Assembly (NCBI GenBank): GCA_023427825.1
Contig: JAEZAI010000019.1
Coordinates: 1-6,656, forward strand
Reading direction: 5' to 3'
Source of the DNA: Actinomycetes bacterium
Lineage (GTDB): Bacteria; Actinomycetota; Acidimicrobiia; Acidimicrobiales; Microtrichaceae
Length of the DNA stretch: 6,656 nucleotides
Position numbers and translations under genes: made by a program. Below the pieces are notes generated by a model. It saw nothing but the letters and a program-made list of their open reading frames with translations, had not been told where the DNA came from and ran no database searches. This document shows, one piece after another, positions 1 through 4,138 of this stretch (its first letter is position 1; every line of letters starts with the position of its first letter).

Positions 1-46
1 CCCTACCCCTGACCGTCGGTGCGCCGGCAGCTGCGCGGGCGGGGCG

Positions 47-334
47 TCACGCGACCAGGTCCTGCTGGTCGGGATGGCCCGCCAGCCATTCGGCGACGTA
101 CCAGCAGGTGGGGCGGACCTTGGCCCCGCGCCGGCGAACGTCCGCCATGGCGCCCTCCACGAGCACCGCCCCGAGTCCGCGGCCGCGCTCCGCCGGTTCG
201 ATCACGGTGTGCGGGAACTCGAGCACCAGCTCGTCGCCCGCGAGCGGTCGGTAGTCCGCGAAGCCCAGCACGCGGCCGTCCTCCACGAGCTCGTAGCGCT
301 GCTGGTCCGGTCGGTCGACCACCTCGGTGCCCAT
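47..334 (-). CDS. GNAT-like N-acetyltransferase, small YjdJ/Gtn-type
   Basis: This 95-residue protein looks like a minimal GNAT-fold acetyltransferase of the short YjdJ/Gtn-like group (the family often labelled 'GCN5-related N-acetyltransferase'). Such proteins would transfer an acetyl group from acetyl-CoA to an unknown amine or thiol acceptor in the cytosol. The acetyl-CoA loop is visible as RGRGLG at residues 50-55, followed by the helix GAVLVEGAMADVRRRG. It is preceded by the typical beta-strand segment 'LVLEFPHTVIEP' and by 'GRVLGFADYRP' (residues 20-30). The C-terminal part contains the conserved-looking CWYVAEWLAGHP (77-88), with Cys77. The length is normal for this compact group. The start is an ATG with only a weak GC-rich ribosome site. 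The gene follows the BrkB-family gene after a 52-base gap that holds a perfect hairpin, so it may be a separate or attenuated unit. The substrate is unknown. The family call is firm; any specific role would be a guess. Confidence 0.88.
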   Translation of the reverse strand: MGTEVVDRPDQQRYELVEDGRVLGFADYRPLAGDELVLEFPHTVIEPAERGRGLGAVLVEGAMADVRRRGAKVRPTCWYVAEWLAGHPDQQDLVA

Positions 335-355
335 GCCCGCACGCTACCCAGCGCC

Positions 356-374
356 TCGCCGAACCATTCGGCGA
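356..374 (-). terminator. Hairpin between BrkB-family and GNAT genes, possible terminator
   Basis: A perfect 8-base inverted repeat (TCGCCGAA / TTCGGCGA) with a 3-base loop lies 12 bases past the stop of the BrkB-family gene and 22 bases before the GNAT start. No T-run follows on the minus strand, so it is not a classical Rho-independent terminator. Actinobacterial terminators often lack the U-tract, so termination, attenuation or 3'-end protection are all possible. Confidence 0.4.
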
Positions 375-386
375 CGGCGGGAGCCG

Positions 387-1403
387 TCAGCTCTGCGCCG
401 CCTGCTCCTTGGTCTCGTCCGCGGTGGGGCCGACCGAGTCGGCGGCCTCGGCGCCTCGCCGGCCGAGCGGCTCGGGACGGTCGACCGTCGAGTCAGCCGC
501 CGTCTGGCGCTCCAGCTCGGCGTTGAGCTCGGCCCCGATGAGCACCGCGGCCGCCGTGAGCTGCAGCCAGAGCATGAGCACGACGATGCCCGCCAGCGAG
601 CCGTACGTCTCGCCGAGGGACGAGAACCGGTCGACGTAGACCGAGAACAGGAGCGACGCCGCGATCCAGATGACGGTCGCGATCACGGCTCCCCAGGACA
701 ACCACTGGATGCGCGCCGGGTCGCGGTCCGGGGCGGTCCGGTACAGCACGCCGAGGGCGAGCGCGAACAACACCGCCAGCAGCGGCCAGCGCAGCACGTT
801 GAGCGCGGTCTGCGCCGCGTCGCCGAGGCCCGTGGAGTCGAGCAACGCCGGCAGGCCGGCGATCAGGCCGACGGCCACCACGACGCCCACCACGGCGGCC
901 ACGGTGAGCAGCAGGCTCAGCAGCCGCAACCGGATCGCGCCTCGGGTCTCGTCCTCGTCGTACGCCGCGTTGAGCGCCTCGATCAGGTGCTGCACGCCGC
1001 TGCTCGCGGACCACAACGCCAGCGCGATCGACACGATCAGCGCGACCGACAGGCCCGCGGACGACCGGTCCACCAGGCCGTCCAGCTGCTCGGTCAACAG
1101 GTCCTGGGCCGAGGACGGCAGGCTGCTCGCGACGTCCTCGACCTGACGGCTGACGTCGGAGGGATCCGCCACCAGGCCGTAGAGCGAGATCATGGCGATC
1201 AGCGCCGGCACCAGGGCGAGCAGCGCGAAGAACGCGACGCCACCGGCGAGCAGCGACACCCGGTCCTGCTTGGACTCGACCTTCACCCGGGTGAGGACGT
1301 CCTTCCAGCCCTTGGCGGGGATGCGGTGCGGGGCGGTGGCGTGCCGGCCGTGGGGGTCGGGGCGCCCGCGATCGGTCGTCGACGGGTTCACGGCGCTGGT
1401 CAT
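387..1403 (-). CDS. YihY/virulence factor BrkB family membrane protein
   Basis: This 338-residue integral membrane protein belongs to the YihY/BrkB family, once misnamed 'ribonuclease BN'. Its biochemical function is not settled. About six hydrophobic segments are visible at roughly residues 53-77, 116-137, 160-186, 204-221, 237-256 and 266-290. Family-typical features include LLAGGVAFFALLALVPALIA in the first helix, 'WSASSGVQHLIEALNAAYDE' after the second (131-150), 'LYRTAPDR' (220-227), and 'YGSLAGIVVLMLWLQLTAAAVLIGAELNAELE' near the end. A charged, disordered tail of about 40 residues follows. I chose the ATG at 1403 rather than an upstream extension because it forms an ATGA overlap with the DUF1360 stop, has purine-rich GGCGGAG just before it, and gives a family-normal N-terminus. 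Translation is therefore probably coupled to the DUF1360 gene. The family assignment is secure; the role (envelope, transport or other) is not known. Confidence 0.93.
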   Translation of the reverse strand: MTSAVNPSTTDRGRPDPHGRHATAPHRIPAKGWKDVLTRVKVESKQDRVSLLAGGVAFFALLALVPALIAMISLYGLVADPSDVSRQVEDVASSLPSSAQDLLTEQLDGLVDRSSAGLSVALIVSIALALWSASSGVQHLIEALNAAYDEDETRGAIRLRLLSLLLTVAAVVGVVVAVGLIAGLPALLDSTGLGDAAQTALNVLRWPLLAVLFALALGVLYRTAPDRDPARIQWLSWGAVIATVIWIAASLLFSVYVDRFSSLGETYGSLAGIVVLMLWLQLTAAAVLIGAELNAELERQTAADSTVDRPEPLGRRGAEAADSVGPTADETKEQAAQS

Positions 1404-1930
1404 CGCTCCGCCTGGTGCTCGAGGGACACGTGGACGAACTGCAGGAGGTCCGCCGCGCCGACCGCGGCGAACGCCGACAGGGCCAGCCGCGCCGGACCAG
1501 GCGTGAGCCGCAGCGCCGCGGTCCCGGCGCTCGCGATCCAGACGTCCAGGCAGAACGGGCAGCTGACCAGCTCGCCGATCGATCGGCGCCAGCCCCGGCC
1601 CACCGGACGCACGTTGACCTCGCCGGGGCCGCCGGGTCCGACGAACTCGGCGAACGGGGCCCGCAGCGGCGACGTCACCGTCTGCTTGGAGAGCAGGCGG
1701 GACAGCTTGTAGGTGGCCAGCCCGACGAGCGCGATGTCGGACCACTGCGTCGCCGGGGCGGCGGCCTCGTCCGCCCGGCGCCGGTGCACCGCCGTCGCCG
1801 TGGCGCCGGCGGCGAGCAGGTACACGGCAGCGACCGCGGCGTACCCCGCGAGCCGTTCGGGCTCGTGGGGCCCGAGCTCCTCGCCGGGCGGCTCCGACGG
1901 TGTGTACTGCTCTGGGTCCTGGGCGTGCAC
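1400..1930 (-). CDS. DUF1360 domain-containing membrane protein
   Basis: This 176-residue protein matches the DUF1360 family, to which the Bacillus sporulation-associated protein YjcA is also assigned as I recall. No biochemical function is established. A hydrophilic acidic N-terminus of about 25 residues precedes a membrane helix (about 27-47). The family core follows: 'LATYKLSRLLSKQTVTSPLR' (71-90), a Gly/Pro-rich loop, then 'IGELVSCPFCLDVWIAS' (118-134) with the hallmark CPFC at 124-127 immediately before a third hydrophobic segment, and a final helix at about 148-168. The start is GTG at 1930; no ATG is available and no ribosome site is visible, so leaderless translation is possible. The stop overlaps the ATG of the BrkB-family gene by four bases, which suggests the two membrane proteins are made together. 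The gene begins 54 bases after the Rieske oxygenase stop. The paired Cys residues could bind metal or be redox active, which is inference only. Confidence 0.88.
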   Translation of the reverse strand: MHAQDPEQYTPSEPPGEELGPHEPERLAGYAAVAAVYLLAAGATATAVHRRRADEAAAPATQWSDIALVGLATYKLSRLLSKQTVTSPLRAPFAEFVGPGGPGEVNVRPVGRGWRRSIGELVSCPFCLDVWIASAGTAALRLTPGPARLALSAFAAVGAADLLQFVHVSLEHQAER

Positions 1931-1937
1931 GGGCCGG

Positions 1938-1943
1938 GATCTA
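1938..1943 (-). promoter_or_regulatory. Candidate -10 element for a leaderless DUF1360 transcript
   Basis: On the minus strand, TAGATC ends 7 bases before the GTG start of the DUF1360 gene, which itself lacks a Shine-Dalgarno sequence. An actinobacterial -10 at that distance would place transcription initiation at or next to the GTG. No convincing -35 is seen 16-18 bases upstream, so this is only a weak candidate. Confidence 0.22.
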
Positions 1944-1950
1944 CCCGCTG

Positions 1951-1970
1951 GCCCCCTGCGCAGACGGGGC
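1951..1970 (-). terminator. Weak GC stem-loop after the Rieske oxygenase gene
   Basis: In the 54-base gap between the Rieske stop and the DUF1360 start, GCCCC and GGGGC can pair around a 10-base loop that contains the self-complementary CTGCGCAG. No U-tract follows. It could mark the end of the catabolic module, but a 5-base GC stem is not rare in DNA this GC-rich. Confidence 0.22.
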
Positions 1971-1984
1971 GCGGTGGTGACCGG

Positions 1985-2971
1985 TCAGTCGCTCGGGTGG
2001 AACTGCGATGCCCAGTGCCGGAAGCGAGGGATCGGCCCGTCGCCCTTCACCAGGCGGGGTCGCTCGACGTAGCGGAGCCCCTCCCAGATCGGTACGTCCT
2101 GGTGGACGCCGCCGACCGCCCCTCGGTGCATGAGGTCCGCGACCTCGCCGACCGGCACGCCGGCGACGAGCTCGCCATCGGTCGGTCGCTGCACCGTGGT
2201 GACGACGGTGAAGTCGAGATGGCCCGCGGTCGTCGGCGTCGTGAGCAGCAGGACCCGGTAGCGCAGCCCGACCACCTCGGCCGTGTTGAGCGAGTGGGCG
2301 TAGCCCAGGCCGTGCGTGTCGGTGTCGAAGAAGGTGGTGATCTCCGGCGGTCCCTCGCGCAGGAAGTTGGGCGTGGCGAAGTGGAACTCCGAGTGGAACG
2401 ACGTGCCGCGGTCGGCGTAGTCGGGGTCCGACAGCGGGAATCCGTGGACGATCCCGAAGTGGACCGAGTCGACCCCGTTCTCGTGGACGGTCTCGACGTG
2501 GGCGGCGATCGGGATGGTGGTCACCGCGACGTCGGTCCATCCGGCCAGGTCCAGGTCCGGCACGTCGAAGGTCGGCTCCCCGGCCGCCGGGTCGTGCCAG
2601 GCGAACACGAAGCCGAACCGCTCGATCGTGGGGAACGTCCGGAGGCAGGCCCCGTAGGAGGGGTCGCCGGGGTACTCCGATCCGACGCAGTTGCCGTCGG
2701 GATCCCAGCGGAGGCTGTGGAACGGGCAGCGGATCGATTCGTCGACCACGGTCCCGCCGCGGGCCAGGTTGGCGCCGAGGTGCGGGCAGAACGCCGAGGC
2801 CACCGCCGGACGGCCCGACGAGGTCCGGAAGGCGACGACCTGGTCGCCCATCCACGTGCGCTCGATCACCGCGCCCGGTGCCAGGTCGTCGACGGCGCAG
2901 ACCATGAACCACCCGATCGGGAACGGCGGGCGCGGGTCCACCGCCGGCGCGGCGACGGGGTGGTGGTTCAT
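1985..2971 (-). CDS. Rieske [2Fe-2S] non-heme-iron oxygenase, KshA/DAF-36-like
   Basis: This 328-residue protein is the oxygenase component of a Rieske non-heme-iron system, which uses O2 and electrons from a separate reductase to hydroxylate or desaturate its substrate. The Rieske cluster motif is complete: Cys62-Pro-His64, then 17 residues, then Cys82-x2-His85. The catalytic iron site reads Asn165-x2-Asp168-x2-His171-x4-His176, and Asp292 in 'QDVPIWE' is the likely carboxylate ligand. The C-terminal stretch 'YVERPRLVKGDGPIPRFRHW' followed by ASQF (301-324) and the 'HENGVDSVHF' segment (163-172) resemble what I recall of KshA and of the DAF-36/Neverland cholesterol 7-desaturases more than phthalate- or naphthalene-type enzymes. 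I chose the ATG at 2971 because it overlaps the upstream oxidoreductase stop as ATGA and begins a normal N-terminus ('PPFPIGWFMV', 15-24). The open frame continues upstream only as a shadow. No KshB-type reductase is in the window. The substrate is uncertain; a sterol or steroid is an inference. Confidence 0.93.
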   Translation of the reverse strand: MNHHPVAAPAVDPRPPFPIGWFMVCAVDDLAPGAVIERTWMGDQVVAFRTSSGRPAVASAFCPHLGANLARGGTVVDESIRCPFHSLRWDPDGNCVGSEYPGDPSYGACLRTFPTIERFGFVFAWHDPAAGEPTFDVPDLDLAGWTDVAVTTIPIAAHVETVHENGVDSVHFGIVHGFPLSDPDYADRGTSFHSEFHFATPNFLREGPPEITTFFDTDTHGLGYAHSLNTAEVVGLRYRVLLLTTPTTAGHLDFTVVTTVQRPTDGELVAGVPVGEVADLMHRGAVGGVHQDVPIWEGLRYVERPRLVKGDGPIPRFRHWASQFHPSD

Positions 2972-4083
2972 CGGTTCGCGATGCTCGGGGCGAACCGTCC
3001 GGCGAACGCCCGCAGCGGCAGGTCCGCACTCGTCACGATGCCCGGGGGGGCATCGACGACGGCGCGGATGGCGTTCAGGGCGGGCATCCCGGTGACCGTC
3101 ATGCCGACCGAGGCGAACGCCGCCACGTCGGAGAAGTCGGTGCCCGGCTTCGGCAGGATCAGGTGCTTCGAGTAGATGCACGGGTCGCCGTCGATCTGCG
3201 TGATGTAGCAGGCCTGGATGTCCCACTTGGGCGACGTGTGCGGCGTCATCTGCCACTCCAGGTGCATCTCGATGCGCGCCTCGCCGTCGACCATGCCCAG
3301 GTACTTGAGGTAGCAGCCGCCGAGCGAGCCCTCGGGCAGCTGGTACCAGCCGAGGTCGACGTCCTTGGTGCACTCGCCGAGCTCGTAGTCGAAGCGCACC
3401 CCGTCGAGCTCCAGATCGAAGCAGTCGGCCATGAGTCGGACCGCGTCCTCGAACACGCGGGTGTACTTCTCGAGCATGCCCGGCACCGCCGGGTCGTCGA
3501 CCGGTCGCCCGAAGCCGACCTCCACCCACGTGTCGACCGAGTGGTGGCAGCTGACGTCGACGGACTCCTTGCACAGGACGCGCTCGATCTCGGTCACGTC
3601 CGTGGAGTGCACGATCGACAGGATCTGCGCGAGGCCCGGGTTCATGCCGGTGCCGTAGAAGGTGGCGCCCCCGCGCTCGCACGCCGCCTGGATGACCGCC
3701 CGCTCGGTCCGGCCGGACGGGTGCGGGTGGTTGGCGACCCGGTGGTGGCCAGTGATCCAGTCGGCCGTGGTGACGACGTCGATGCCGGCCGTCAGGACCT
3801 GCTCGTACAGGTCGACGTCGGGGAAGACGCCGTGGAAGGTGACGACGTCGGGCCGGGCGGCGACGATCTCGTCGACCGTGCCCGTGGCCACCACGCCGAT
3901 GGGTTCGAGACCCACGATCTCGCCCGCGTCGCGGCCGACCTTGTCGGGCGAGTAGCAGTGCAGCCCGACCAGCTCCAGGTCGGGCTGGTTGCGGATCCGC
4001 TTGATCATCTCGCTGCCGACGTTGCCGGTCGCGACCTGGAACACCCGTACCCGGTCGCCCTGCGTGGTCCCGGACGTGCTCAT
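2968..4083 (-). CDS. NAD(P)H-dependent oxidoreductase, dihydrodipicolinate reductase/2,4-diaminopentanoate dehydrogenase-like
   Basis: This 371-residue, presumably cytosolic protein has an N-terminal Rossmann nucleotide-binding segment, 'RVFQVATGNVG' (13-23), followed by 'MIKRIRNQPDLELVGLHCYS'. This matches the group annotated as dihydrodipicolinate reductase-like or 2,4-diaminopentanoate dehydrogenase-like, which is abundant in mycobacteria and related actinobacteria. Other typical pieces are 'ARPDVVTFHGVFPDV' (76-90), a second domain opening with 'FYGTGMNPGLAQ' (142-153), and a C-terminal return to the fold with 'ALNAIRAVVDAPPGI' (335-349). It is much longer than true DapB (about 250-270 residues), so a role in lysine synthesis is unlikely and the real substrate is unknown. 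The ATG at 4083 has a strong Shine-Dalgarno (GAGGGGGA, 6-base spacer). The gene starts 55 bases after the sulfatase stop, and its stop overlaps the Rieske ATG, which indicates co-translation with the oxygenase. A seven-C run inside a perfect hairpin lies near its 3' end. Confidence 0.88.
   Translation of the reverse strand: MSTSGTTQGDRVRVFQVATGNVGSEMIKRIRNQPDLELVGLHCYSPDKVGRDAGEIVGLEPIGVVATGTVDEIVAARPDVVTFHGVFPDVDLYEQVLTAGIDVVTTADWITGHHRVANHPHPSGRTERAVIQAACERGGATFYGTGMNPGLAQILSIVHSTDVTEIERVLCKESVDVSCHHSVDTWVEVGFGRPVDDPAVPGMLEKYTRVFEDAVRLMADCFDLELDGVRFDYELGECTKDVDLGWYQLPEGSLGGCYLKYLGMVDGEARIEMHLEWQMTPHTSPKWDIQACYITQIDGDPCIYSKHLILPKPGTDFSDVAAFASVGMTVTGMPALNAIRAVVDAPPGIVTSADLPLRAFAGRFAPSIANR
3036..3055 (-). 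other. Perfect 8-bp hairpin with C7 run inside the oxidoreductase gene
   Basis: CGATGCCC and GGGCATCG pair perfectly around a 4-base loop within the last 30 codons of the oxidoreductase gene. On the coding strand the loop and one arm form seven consecutive C residues (3050-3044), read as GCC CCC CCG. The structure lies about 65 bases upstream of the Rieske start. It could influence mRNA folding, processing or ribosome movement before the overlap, or it could be a by-product of encoding Asp-Ala-Pro-Pro-Gly-Ile. Confidence 0.45.
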
Positions 4084-4089
4084 GTGCTG

Positions 4090-4097
4090 TCCCCCTC
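4090..4097 (-). promoter_or_regulatory. Strong ribosome binding site of the oxidoreductase gene
   Basis: GAGGGGGA on the minus strand lies 6 bases before the ATG at 4083. It is the clearest Shine-Dalgarno sequence in the window and fixes the start of the oxidoreductase gene. The other starts here have weak sites or depend on overlap with the preceding gene. Confidence 0.75.
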
Positions 4098-4123
4098 GGT
4101 TGCGCCGCGACCGTACGCGCGAT

Positions 4124-4138
4124 CCACCCGAAGGGTGG
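4124..4138 (-). terminator. Hairpin abutting the sulfatase stop codon
   Basis: CCACCC and GGGTGG form a perfect 6-base stem with a 3-base TTC loop, beginning directly after the TAA stop of the sulfatase gene on the minus strand. No U-tract follows, and the oxidoreductase gene starts only 55 bases after the stop. The element may act as a partial terminator, an attenuator or a 3'-end stabiliser between the two cistrons. Confidence 0.38.

Noticed and set aside
1..46. The 46 bases downstream of the GNAT stop.
   Set aside because: Searched for a terminator or a further gene start; only short GC palindromes such as GCAGCTGC were seen.
61..108. Inverted repeat CCTGCTGG / CCAGCAGG around a 32-base loop in the 3' end of the GNAT gene.
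   Set aside because: It lies within coding sequence, has a long loop, and is readily explained by codon choice.
86..376. The 13-base direct repeat CCATTCGGCGACG at 86-98 (inside the GNAT gene) and 364-376 (in the gap upstream of it).
   Set aside because: There are only two copies, with no flanking similarity; the second overlaps the intergenic hairpin arm. Chance at this GC content or a very old duplication cannot be separated.
1404..1745. N-terminal extension of the BrkB-family protein.
   Set aside because: It lies over the DUF1360 gene in another frame and its translation is low-complexity; the ATG at 1403 fits the family.
1415..3175. A 586-codon open frame on the plus strand, and other long plus-strand frames such as 327-1712, 3163-4266 and 3989-5275.
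   Set aside because: They are antisense to genes with clear family motifs, are rich in Arg, Gly, Asp and Val as expected for shadows of high-GC genes, and contain no recognisable domain.
2972..3682. N-terminal extension of the Rieske protein in the same open frame.
   Set aside because: It is the shadow of the oxidoreductase gene, with Arg/Gly/His-rich translation; the ATG at 2971 in the ATGA overlap gives a normal family length.
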